64,000 nt of DNA from NCBI RefSeq assembly GCF_000012365.1, contig NC_007650.1, forward strand, positions 1,860,001 through 1,924,000, in the 5' to 3' direction. How positions within the stretch are numbered: the first letter of the stretch is position 1; the number at the start of each line of letters is the position of its first letter. Both the position numbers and the translations under genes were made by a program. The notes beneath the pieces are model-generated. The model was not told where the DNA came from. It saw nothing but the letters and a program-made list of their open reading frames with translations, and ran no database searches. Shown here piece by piece: positions 57,112-64,000 of the stretch. This DNA comes from Burkholderia thailandensis E264. Lineage in GTDB: Bacteria; Pseudomonadota; Gammaproteobacteria; Burkholderiales; Burkholderiaceae.

Positions 57112-58092
57112 ATGGACTTCACCCGACGCAATCTGCTCGGCGCCGCGCTCGCCGGCGCGCTCGACACGATCACGCCGGCCGCGCATGCTCAGTCCTCCGC
57201 GCGCGGCATGCCGCAGCCGGACGACGCGCCGCACGCCGTTCCCGATGCAACGATTCCGCTGTGGCCAGGCCCCGCGCCCGATCCGATCGCGACGGGCGCG
57301 GGCGACGGCGAGCGAGCCGGCAAGCACAGCAGCGTGTCGCGCGTCGCGCGGCCGCGGCTCAACGTCTACCGGCCCGCGCTTGGCAACGGCGGCGCGGCGC
57401 TCGTGATCGCGGGCGGCGGCTATGAACACGTCGAGCTCGGCAACGAGAGCTCGCCGATGTGCGCCTGGCTGAAGTCGCTCGGCGTGACCGCGTTCGAGCT
57501 CGTGTACCGGCTGCCCGAGCAAGGCTGGTCGCGGCTCGCGCCGCTGCAGGACGGCCAGCGCGCGATGCGCGTGATCCGCGCGCGCGCGAAGCGCGACGGC
57601 ATCGATCCCGCCCGGATCGCGATCGTCGGCTTTTCCGCGGGCGGACATCTCGCCGGGATGACGGCCGTCGAGCCCGACGCGCGGCGCTACGCGAGCGTCG
57701 ACGATGCCGATCGCGAATCCGCGCGCCCCGATCTCGCCGCGCTGCTCTATCCGGTGCTCACGCTGATGCCGCCGTTCGATCGCACGCACACGCGGCTGCA
57801 TGTCGTGGGCGCGCATCCGGCGCAGGCGGACAGCGAAGCGCTGTCGGCAAACCTGCACGTGAGCGCGCGCACGCCGCCGACGTTTCTCGCGCACGCGTTC
57901 GACGATCCGATCGCGCCGATCGACAACAGTCTGCTGATGGCGAGCGCGCTGCGCGCGGCGCAGGTGAGCGTCGAGCTGCACGCGTTCCAGGCGGGCGGCC
58001 ACGGCTGGGGCATGGGCAAGCCCGGCAGCGCCGTGCGCGCGTGGCCCGCGCTTTTCGAGCAGTGGGCGCGGCTGAACCGGCTGCTGCCGTGA
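57112..58092 (+). CDS. exported alpha/beta hydrolase (esterase/acetyl-xylan-esterase-like)
   Basis: 326 aa with a twin-arginine signal (FTRRNLLGAALAGA, cleavage near AHA). Nucleophile elbow GFSAGGHLAG (Ser), catalytic Asp in HAFDDPIAP, His in AGGHGWG; an IAGGGYEHVELG oxyanion-hole motif precedes them. The family includes plant-polysaccharide and short-chain esterases. Function probably degradative; substrate unknown. Confidence 0.87.
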   Translation: MDFTRRNLLGAALAGALDTITPAAHAQSSARGMPQPDDAPHAVPDATIPLWPGPAPDPIATGAGDGERAGKHSSVSRVARPRLNVYRPALGNGGAALVIAGGGYEHVELGNESSPMCAWLKSLGVTAFELVYRLPEQGWSRLAPLQDGQRAMRVIRARAKRDGIDPARIAIVGFSAGGHLAGMTAVEPDARRYASVDDADRESARPDLAALLYPVLTLMPPFDRTHTRLHVVGAHPAQADSEALSANLHVSARTPPTFLAHAFDDPIAPIDNSLLMASALRAAQVSVELHAFQAGGHGWGMGKPGSAVRAWPALFEQWARLNRLLP

Positions 58093-58151
58093 CGCGAGCG
58101 GCGAGCGGCGAACGCTCATCGAACGCGAGGCCTCGCGCCGTGTCGAACGCC

Positions 58152-58249
58152 GCGCATCGCGCATCGCGCATCGCGCATCGCGCATCGCGCATCGCGCATC
58201 GCGCATCGCGCATCGCGCATCGCGCATCGCGCATCGCGCATCGCGCATC
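58152..58249. repeat. 7-bp tandem repeat (GCGCATC), 14 copies
   Basis: Fourteen uninterrupted exact copies, 98 bases, starting 60 bases after the hydrolase stop codon. The reverse strand reads as repeated MRDARCA in all frames. Uninterrupted short units of this length usually vary between strains. Confidence 0.95.
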
Positions 58250-58573
58250 CACATCGCCGCCCGCCGCGCGCGTCGCGACGCAACACCACGCGAAACGGCC
58301 GGACGCAACGCGTCTTTCGCGTCACCGCCGGCCGGGCGCGCGACGCGCGCCCTACGATCGCCTTTCCGCCCGTAAAGTCGACGATACCTGCCTGTAACCC
58401 CGCCGAAGGCGCAGCGCCTCCATAACTTCATACCGAACTGGTCCAATGCTGCCGTTTCGTTTCCGGCGCACGGCGCGTCCCCGACGCCCGCTCTTGCCGT
58501 GCGGCCGGCTCCCGGCGCGCGATCCCTCGCGGATCGCCGTCAATCGAGCGATCTTTCATTGGAGTCCTGTCTG
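58250..58573. other. intergenic gap before the phospholipase-type gene
   Basis: No gene seen. A perfect 8-bp hairpin (GGGCGCGC / GCGCGCCC) lies at 58334-58352, without a T-run. The downstream gene's GGAG site is at 58560-58563. Confidence 0.5.
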
Positions 58574-60241
58574 ATGTTTCGTCGAGCCTTGATCGCCACC
58601 GCGTGCGCCGGATCGGCCATCGCCCTCTATGCATGCGGCGGCACCGACAGCAACACGCCCGTCACGTCACAAAACGCGTTGCAGACCGCGACGCCGATCA
58701 AGCACCTCGTCGTGATCTACGGCGAGAACGTGTCGTTCGACCACTACTTCGGCACCTATCCGAACGCGACGAACCCGCCGGGCGAGCCGGCGTTCAGCGC
58801 CGCATCGGGTACGCCCTCGGTCAACGGCCTGTCGGGCCTGCTGCTCACCACGAACCCGAACGCGACGAATCCGGCGAACGGCACGGGCGCGACCAATCCG
58901 TTCCGCCTCGACCGCACGCAGGCCGCGACGGCCGACCAGAACCACGCGTACACCGCCGAAGAGCAGGCGTACGACAACGGCCTCGCGGACCTCTTCCCGA
59001 AATACACGGGCAACGGATCGAGCGGCGGCGCCGGCGCATTCGGCACGACGGGCCAGGTGATGGGCTACTTCGACGGCAACACGGTGACCGCGCTGTGGAA
59101 CTACGCGCAGCGCTTCGCGATGAGCGACAACGCGTATACGTCCACCTACGGCCCGTCGACGCCGGGCGCGCTCAACGTGATCGCCGGCCAGACCGACGGG
59201 ATGCAGATCGTGAAGACGTCGAAGGCCGTGTCGACGCTCGCGAAGACGTCGTACTACATCAACGACGGCCAGGGCGGCCTCACGATGATCAACGACGTCG
59301 ACCCCGGCTACGACGTGTGCTCGAGCACGACCGACCAGGCGATGATGTCGGGCAAGAACATCGGCGATCTGCTGAACGCGCGCAACGTCACGTGGGGCGG
59401 CTTCATGGGTGGCTTCAACCTGCAGACGACGAACGCGAACGGCACGACGGGCTGCAAGCGCAGCACGATCGCGACCGCGGTGAACGCGGCGACGTCCGAC
59501 TACATCCCGCACCACAACTGGTTCCAGTACTACGCGTCGACGGCGAACCCGCAGCACACGCGCCCGAGCTCGATCGCGGCGATCGGCTCGAGCGTCGAGA
59601 CGGACGGCAAGACCCCCGAGCCCGCGAACCACCAGTACGACTCGGACGATTTCTTCGCGGCCGTGAAGGCGGGCAACTTCCCGTCGGTCAGCTTCCTGAA
59701 GGCGCCCGCCGCGCAGGACGCGCACGCCGGCTACTCGGACCCGCTCGACGAGCAGCAGTTCGTGACGAAGGTCGTCAACTTCCTGCAGCAGCAGCCCGAC
59801 TGGGCGAACACCGCGGTGATCATCACGTATGACGACTCGGACGGCTGGTACGACCACGCCTACACCGCGCCGACGCGCGCGTCGTTCGATGCGGTCGATC
59901 AACTGAACGGCAACGGCGTGTGCGGCTCCGGCACGGCGACGACCGGCGTCGGCGGCGCGCCCGTCAACGGCCGCTGCGGCCCGGGCACGCGGATTCCGTT
60001 CGTCGTCGTGTCGCCGTGGGCGAAGCAGAACTACGTGAGCCACACGCTGATCGACCAGGCGTCGGTCGTGCGCTTCATCGAGGACAACTGGCTCGGCGGC
60101 CAGCGGATCGGCGGCGGCTCGTTCGATGCGACCGCGGGCGACATGCGCGATCTGTTCGACTTCTCGGGCACGGTGAACAAGGCGCCGCTGTATCTCGATC
60201 CGGCGCTCGGCACGAAGCTCGCGACGGCGCCCTCGATCTGA
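58574..60241 (+). CDS. AcpA/phospholipase-C family phosphoesterase lipoprotein
   Basis: 555 aa from ATG 58574. N-terminal lipoprotein signal with lipobox Cys 21 (IALYACGG). The metal-dependent phosphoesterase core is clear: HLVVIYGENVSFDHYFGTYP, then DQNHAYTAEEQAYDNG, TPGALNVIAGQ, VIITYDDSDGWYDHA and RIPFVVVSPWAK. Related enzymes are acid phosphatase AcpA of Francisella and phospholipases C of Burkholderia; which activity dominates cannot be decided. A cytochrome c peroxidase gene follows. Confidence 0.92.
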   Translation: MFRRALIATACAGSAIALYACGGTDSNTPVTSQNALQTATPIKHLVVIYGENVSFDHYFGTYPNATNPPGEPAFSAASGTPSVNGLSGLLLTTNPNATNPANGTGATNPFRLDRTQAATADQNHAYTAEEQAYDNGLADLFPKYTGNGSSGGAGAFGTTGQVMGYFDGNTVTALWNYAQRFAMSDNAYTSTYGPSTPGALNVIAGQTDGMQIVKTSKAVSTLAKTSYYINDGQGGLTMINDVDPGYDVCSSTTDQAMMSGKNIGDLLNARNVTWGGFMGGFNLQTTNANGTTGCKRSTIATAVNAATSDYIPHHNWFQYYASTANPQHTRPSSIAAIGSSVETDGKTPEPANHQYDSDDFFAAVKAGNFPSVSFLKAPAAQDAHAGYSDPLDEQQFVTKVVNFLQQQPDWANTAVIITYDDSDGWYDHAYTAPTRASFDAVDQLNGNGVCGSGTATTGVGGAPVNGRCGPGTRIPFVVVSPWAKQNYVSHTLIDQASVVRFIEDNWLGGQRIGGGSFDATAGDMRDLFDFSGTVNKAPLYLDPALGTKLATAPSI

Positions 60242-60275
60242 CGTCCTAGATCCGACGGCCGCGTCACGCACACGC

Positions 60276-60298
60276 GTCGCGCGGCGCCGCCGCGCGAC
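60276..60298 (+). terminator. GC-rich hairpin behind the phosphoesterase gene
   Basis: Perfect 10-bp stem GTCGCGCGGC / GCCGCGCGAC with a 3-base loop, 35 bases past the stop codon and without a T-run. A stronger terminator follows 44 bases later. Confidence 0.5.
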
Positions 60299-60341
60299 AC
60301 GCGATGCGCATCCGGCCGGCGTGCACCACGCCGGCCGTCGC

Positions 60342-60372
60342 TCCGGCGCGGCGCGCGCCGGATTTTTCTTTT
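60342..60372 (+). terminator. intrinsic terminator upstream of the peroxidase gene
   Basis: Nine-base stem TCCGGCGCG / CGCGCCGGA with a 3-base loop, followed by TTTTTCTTTT. It lies only 27 bases before the peroxidase ATG, so it would cut or attenuate read-through from the phosphoesterase gene. Confidence 0.85.
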
Positions 60373-60398
60373 GCACGATCACGACCGAACGCTCCAGC

Positions 60399-61898
60399 AT
60401 GGCCGAACCGCTTGCCGCGCAATCCGCACCGCCCTCACGATCCGACGATTCCGTCCGGCCTCCCCGCTCGGCCCGAGTCGACGCATCCGCGTCGACGGCG
60501 CCTCCCGCCGCGCCCCCTGATTCGCCTCATTCGCCCCGCCGCCGCGCGCGCGCGGCGCGCCACGTGCTGAAGACCGCCGCATTCGGCGCGCTCGGCTTCG
60601 CCGCATTCGCGCTCGCGTTTCCCGAGCACGCGCCGAATGCGCTCGGCGCGATCGTCGAGGATCTGACGGGCGCGAATCCGCATCCGGTCGCGCTGCGCCG
60701 CCCGGCCGCCGAGCCGTTGAGCGCGGTCGCGCAGCTCGGCCGGGCGCTGTTCTTCGATCCGTCGCTGTCCGCGTCGGGCCGACAGTCATGCGCGTCGTGC
60801 CACAGCCCCGACCGGGCATACGGCCCGCCGAACGATCTCGACGTGCAGTTGGGCGGTGCCGCGCTGACGCGGCCCGGCTACCGGCCGCCGCCGTCGCTGA
60901 TGTATCTGTACCGCCAGCCGAACTTCAGCATCGGCCCCGACTCGTCGGAGAACGACGATGCGGCGAGCGTCGCGCAGCAGGCGGCGTCGGCCGCGGGCGT
61001 CGTGCGCGCGCGGAAGACCGCCGGCGCGGCCGCCGCACCGCAGCTCGTGCCGCAAGGCGGAATGTTCTGGGACGGCCGCGCGGACACGCTGCAGCAGCAG
61101 GCGTTCGGCCCGCTGATGAATCCGGTCGAGATGGCGAACGCGAGCACGGCCGACGTCGCGCGCAAGCTCGAGAACGCGCGGTACGCGCCGCAGTTCCGGC
61201 AGTTGTTCGGCCCGCGCATCTTCGACGACGCGCGTCTTGCGGTGTCCGAAGCGATGTTCGCGATCGCGCGCTACCAGGTCGAGGACCCGTCGTTCCATCC
61301 GTATTCGAGCAAGTACGACCGCTGGCTCGAAGGCGACGCGCGGCTCACGCGGGCCGAGCTGCGCGGCATGCGGCTCTTCAACGATCCGGCGAAGGCGAAT
61401 TGCGCGGGCTGCCATCTGTCGAAGCCGAGCCCGGACGGCCTGCCGCCGATGTTCACCGATTTCCAGTACGAAGCGCTCGGCGTGCCCCGCAACCGCGCGC
61501 TCGCGCAGAACCGCAATCCGGCGTTCCACGATCTCGGCATTTGCGGGCCGTTGCGCGACGACCTGAAAACGCAGACGCAATACTGCGGGATGTTCGCGAC
61601 GCCGTCGCTGCGCAACGTCGCGACGCGTCACGTGTTCTTCCACAACGGCGTCTATCACTCGCTCGATCAGGTGCTCGCGTTCTACAACCTGCGCAGCGTC
61701 GATCCGGGCAAGATCTACCCGCGCGACGCGAGCGGCCGGGTGCGGCAGTACGACGACATCCCGAGCGCGTATCGCGCGAACGTCGACGTCGCCGACGCGC
61801 CGTTCGACCGCAAGCCGGGCGACGCGCCGGCGATGACCGCGCAGGACATGCGCGACATCGTCGCGTTCCTGAACACGCTGACCGACGAGAAGCGCTGA
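60399..61898 (+). CDS. di-haem cytochrome c peroxidase (MauG/CcpA family)
   Basis: 499 aa from ATG 60399; the earlier ATG at 60321 would run through the terminator. A polar Pro/Ser/Arg-rich 50-residue N-terminus precedes a hydrophobic segment (TAAFGALGFAAFALAFP). Two haem sites are visible: SCASCHSPDRAYG and NCAGCHLSKPS. Other family features are MFWDGRADTLQQQAFGPLMNPVEM, TPSLRNVATRHVFFHNGVYHSLDQVLAFYN and the final MRDIVAFLNTLTD. It reduces peroxide in the periplasm. Paired with the AcpA-type gene. Confidence 0.92.
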   Translation: MAEPLAAQSAPPSRSDDSVRPPRSARVDASASTAPPAAPPDSPHSPRRRARAARHVLKTAAFGALGFAAFALAFPEHAPNALGAIVEDLTGANPHPVALRRPAAEPLSAVAQLGRALFFDPSLSASGRQSCASCHSPDRAYGPPNDLDVQLGGAALTRPGYRPPPSLMYLYRQPNFSIGPDSSENDDAASVAQQAASAAGVVRARKTAGAAAAPQLVPQGGMFWDGRADTLQQQAFGPLMNPVEMANASTADVARKLENARYAPQFRQLFGPRIFDDARLAVSEAMFAIARYQVEDPSFHPYSSKYDRWLEGDARLTRAELRGMRLFNDPAKANCAGCHLSKPSPDGLPPMFTDFQYEALGVPRNRALAQNRNPAFHDLGICGPLRDDLKTQTQYCGMFATPSLRNVATRHVFFHNGVYHSLDQVLAFYNLRSVDPGKIYPRDASGRVRQYDDIPSAYRANVDVADAPFDRKPGDAPAMTAQDMRDIVAFLNTLTDEKR

Positions 61899-62191
61899 GC
61901 GTCGCGCGATGCGCGGCGGGCGTGATCGCGGACGAAGAATCTCGGATGCCCTCCCCGCCGGCACTCCCGGCCCCGACCGGCCGCCGCGAACGCGCGGCGC
62001 TCGCGCGCCTGCACGCCCGCCGCCTCGCCCGCGTTGTCACGAACGCTCCGCCGGTGGCGGCCGACGTCCGCAAGCTGCCACCTCTCCGAGGTGCGCGCAC
62101 TGGAATGCGATTCCTATAACGCTCGTACGGCCGTCCGCCGTTGACGAGTCCGTGCATCGGCCCTCATCAACAATACGATGGAGAATTCGAC

Positions 62192-62515
62192 ATGACTCAA
62201 AAATTCGTCGGTACGCACGTCGTCGGTCCGCGCGAGAAACTGCCGTCCGGCAAGCCCTGGATCAATACGCCGCTGACCGTCAAGGTCCCGTTCCCGGCAG
62301 CGTTCAGCGCCATTCCCGTTGTCGTCGCGAGCGCGTTGCAGGACCCGAAACATACGTCCTCGTACCCGGACACGTTCGCCGTCACCGTGATCGGCGTCAC
62401 CAAGACCGATTTCACGGTCAACATCTGCCGCACCGACTACGTGCGCGACAATTACACGACGAGCGGGTGGGGGCAGAATCTGCATCTGTCGTACATCGCC
62501 GAGACGCCCGCGTGA
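62192..62515 (+). CDS. single-domain H-type lectin-like protein
   Basis: 107 aa from ATG 62192, with GGAG 9 bases upstream; the ATG at 62141 lacks one. The pattern matches H-type lectins (Pfam H_lectin): VPFPAAFSAIPVVVASAL, then VTVIGVTKTDFTVNICRTD, ending WGQNLHLSYIAE. Such domains form six-stranded trimers that bind GalNAc/Gal sugars in animals and Dictyostelium. There is no signal peptide, so export would need another route. Confidence 0.65.
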   Translation: MTQKFVGTHVVGPREKLPSGKPWINTPLTVKVPFPAAFSAIPVVVASALQDPKHTSSYPDTFAVTVIGVTKTDFTVNICRTDYVRDNYTTSGWGQNLHLSYIAETPA

Positions 62516-62798
62516 CGCAGCGCCGGGCGTTGCATTCGCGTCGCGCGATGCGCGCCCGACATGCGTGCGGAAAACGGCGATGCCCGCCGAATCGCGGTTG
62601 CGACGGGCATCGCCGCCGATCGGCCTGTTCAGCCGGTCACGCCTTTGTCTCCTTCCCCCGCGCGCTGCGCTCGTTCCGCCCGCGACGCGCCCCTCCCCGC
62701 GCCTTCCTTGCCTCCTGCGCGCTCGAGCCCGAATGTCGCATCGAAGAACGCGGCGAGCGGTGGAAGCTGGGGCCCGGACCGCTCGCCGCCGTCATGCG

Positions 62799-64000
62799 TC
62801 AGCGCGCGGCCGGGTAGTCGATGCGCTCGGGCACGCGGCGCATGATCACGTCGCCGCCCCGAATCGACAGCAGCGCCTTCGCCTGCCGGCGCAACGCCTC
62901 GTAATCGTCGGATGCGTCGAGCACGACGAGATTCGCGGGGCGCCCCGGCTCGATTCCGTAGCGCTCGCCGAGATGCATCGCGCGCGCGCTATGGTCGGTG
63001 ACGAAATCAAGAGCGCGTGCGAGATCCTGATAGCCCATCATGTGGCAAATGTGCAGCCCCGCGTCGAGCACGCGCAGGATGTTGCCGTTGCCGAGCGGAT
63101 ACCACGGGTCCCGAATCGAATCCTGGCCGAAGCACACGTTCATCCCGGCTCGATCGAGCTCGGCGACGCGCGTGAGCCCGCGGCGCTTCGGAAACGTGTC
63201 GAAGCGGCCTTGCAGATGGATGCTCTCGGTCGGACACGAGATGAAGTTGATCTCCGAGCGCTTCAGCAAGCGGAACAGCTTCGAGCAGTACGCATTGTCG
63301 TACGAGCCCATCGCGGTCGTGTGGCTCGCCGTCACGCGCGCGCCGACGCCGCGCACGCGCGCTTGCTCGGCGAGCACCTCGAGAAAACGCGAGTTCGGAT
63401 CGTCGGTTTCGTCGCAATGCACGTCGACGAGGCAGCCGCTGCGATCGGCGAGATCCATCAGGAACTCGATCGAGCTCACGCCCTGCTCGCGCGTGTTCTC
63501 GAAGTGCGGAATGCCGCCGACGACGTCCGCGCCCATCGCGATCGCGCGCGCCATCAGCGCGCGGCCGCCGTCGAACGATTCGATCCCTTCCTGCGGAAAC
63601 GCGACGATCTGCAGATCGATCAGCCCGCGCGCCTCGTCCTTCACTTCGAGCATCGCTTGCAGCGCCGCGAGCGAAGGATCGGTCACGTCGACGTGGGTGC
63701 GCACGTGCTGAATGCCGTGATCGCGCAGCATCCCGATCGCCGCATGCGCGCGCGCCTTCGTGTCCTCGTGCGTGATCGTCGCCTTGCGCTGCGCCCAGCG
63801 CTCGATTCCCTCGAACAGCGTGCCGCTCATGTTCCACTCGGGCTCGCCCGCCGTCAGCACCGCATCCAGGTGGATGTGCGGCTCGACGAGCGGCGGAATC
63901 ACGAGCTTGCCGCCGACATCGATTTCATCCGCGCGCGGCGCGCCTTGCGCATCGATGCGCGCCGGCTGCGGCGTGACGCTCGCGATCGTCGCGCCGTCGA
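62799..64000 (-). CDS. codA: cytosine deaminase family protein, N-terminus cut by window edge
   Basis: About 400 codons visible; the frame runs off the right edge. Metal ligands: EPHIHLD (HxH), DVHCDET (His with the Glu general acid) and CFGQDSIRDPWYPLG (Asp). FPQEG and ASHTTAMGSY complete the CodA active site. It aligns along its length with E. coli CodA, but the residue after the metal Asp (D314 there) is Ser here, and the preceding His is Gln, so the substrate range may differ (modified pyrimidines or triazines). Confidence 0.88.
   Translation of the reverse strand, partial: DGATIASVTPQPARIDAQGAPRADEIDVGGKLVIPPLVEPHIHLDAVLTAGEPEWNMSGTLFEGIERWAQRKATITHEDTKARAHAAIGMLRDHGIQHVRTHVDVTDPSLAALQAMLEVKDEARGLIDLQIVAFPQEGIESFDGGRALMARAIAMGADVVGGIPHFENTREQGVSSIEFLMDLADRSGCLVDVHCDETDDPNSRFLEVLAEQARVRGVGARVTASHTTAMGSYDNAYCSKLFRLLKRSEINFISCPTESIHLQGRFDTFPKRRGLTRVAELDRAGMNVCFGQDSIRDPWYPLGNGNILRVLDAGLHICHMMGYQDLARALDFVTDHSARAMHLGERYGIEPGRPANLVVLDASDDYEALRRQAKALLSIRGGDVIMRRVPERIDYPAAR

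Noticed and set aside
58152..58249. Possible CRISPR array
   Set aside because: The unit is 7 bp, head-to-tail, without spacers, so it is a simple tandem repeat.

Overview
The window is very GC-rich, strongly codon-biased chromosomal DNA that reads as a member of the Burkholderia pseudomallei group (beta-proteobacteria), probably from the second, accessory-rich replicon. The best species clue is the complete eight-gene non-phosphorylative L-arabinose operon at 43.4-53.9 kb. Published comparisons report that operon as present in B. thailandensis and lost from B. pseudomallei and B. mallei, so a B. thailandensis-like strain is inferred. No insertion sequence, prophage or CRISPR array is seen. 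Both window edges cut a gene: an alpha-2-macroglobulin on the left and a cytosine deaminase on the right.

Layout. 0-4.6 kb: alpha-2-macroglobulin (thioester type) and penicillin-binding protein 1C. 4.8-7.3 kb: a three-gene operon of soluble histidine kinase, CheY-like receiver and CheC-like phosphatase. 7.5-10.7 kb: a small secreted protein, an AT-richer gap, and a two-gene cassette of an ATP-grasp-like ligase and a 2-oxoglutarate/Fe(II) oxygenase. 10.7-14.9 kb: a truncated GNAT overlapping a DUF488 gene, then tyrB-aroP with a divergent Lrp-type regulator. 15.0-15.7 kb: a Ser/Thr-rich protein with an N-myristoylation signature, preceded by a perfect TTCG-N16-TTCG (hrpII) box, which makes it a candidate type III effector. 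15.8-19.1 kb: haemolysin-III/TrhA protein, orphan LivK-type binding protein, and a hotdog thioesterase facing a TetR regulator across two tandem palindromes.

19.1-29.6 kb: an L-fucose-type catabolic regulon. It holds an ABC importer, a two-gene UxaA-type dehydratase, a lactonase, two SDR dehydrogenases, a diketo-acid hydrolase and a mutarotase, with a divergent IclR regulator. Together these would import L-fucose and oxidise it to pyruvate plus lactate. 29.7-31.1 kb: soxR with a palindromic operator, a frameshifted RND-efflux adaptor remnant, and tRNA-Leu(GAG).

31.2-41.8 kb: the most system-like block. A LysR regulator is divergent from a TDT-family anion exporter, followed by a malate-dehydrogenase paralogue, a small exported peptide, a cbb3-type oxidase (CcoN, CcoO and a mono-haem CcoP), the copper ATPase CcoI, and a periplasmic molybdenum sulfite dehydrogenase with its cytochrome (SorA-SorB). 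CcoP, CcoI and SorA are joined by ATGA start/stop overlaps. I infer a dedicated sulfite-export and sulfite-respiration module.

42-55 kb: DUF1801 and cupin proteins, then the L-arabinose operon (lactonase, araHGF, dehydrogenase, keto-acid dehydratase, semialdehyde dehydrogenase, arabonate dehydratase) with a divergent LysR regulator. 55-64 kb: a small conserved-looking protein, a NarL/LuxR-type regulator with a degenerate receiver, an exported alpha/beta hydrolase, a 14-copy 7-bp tandem repeat, an AcpA/phospholipase-C-type lipoprotein, a di-haem cytochrome c peroxidase, a single-domain H-type lectin-like protein, and cytosine deaminase.
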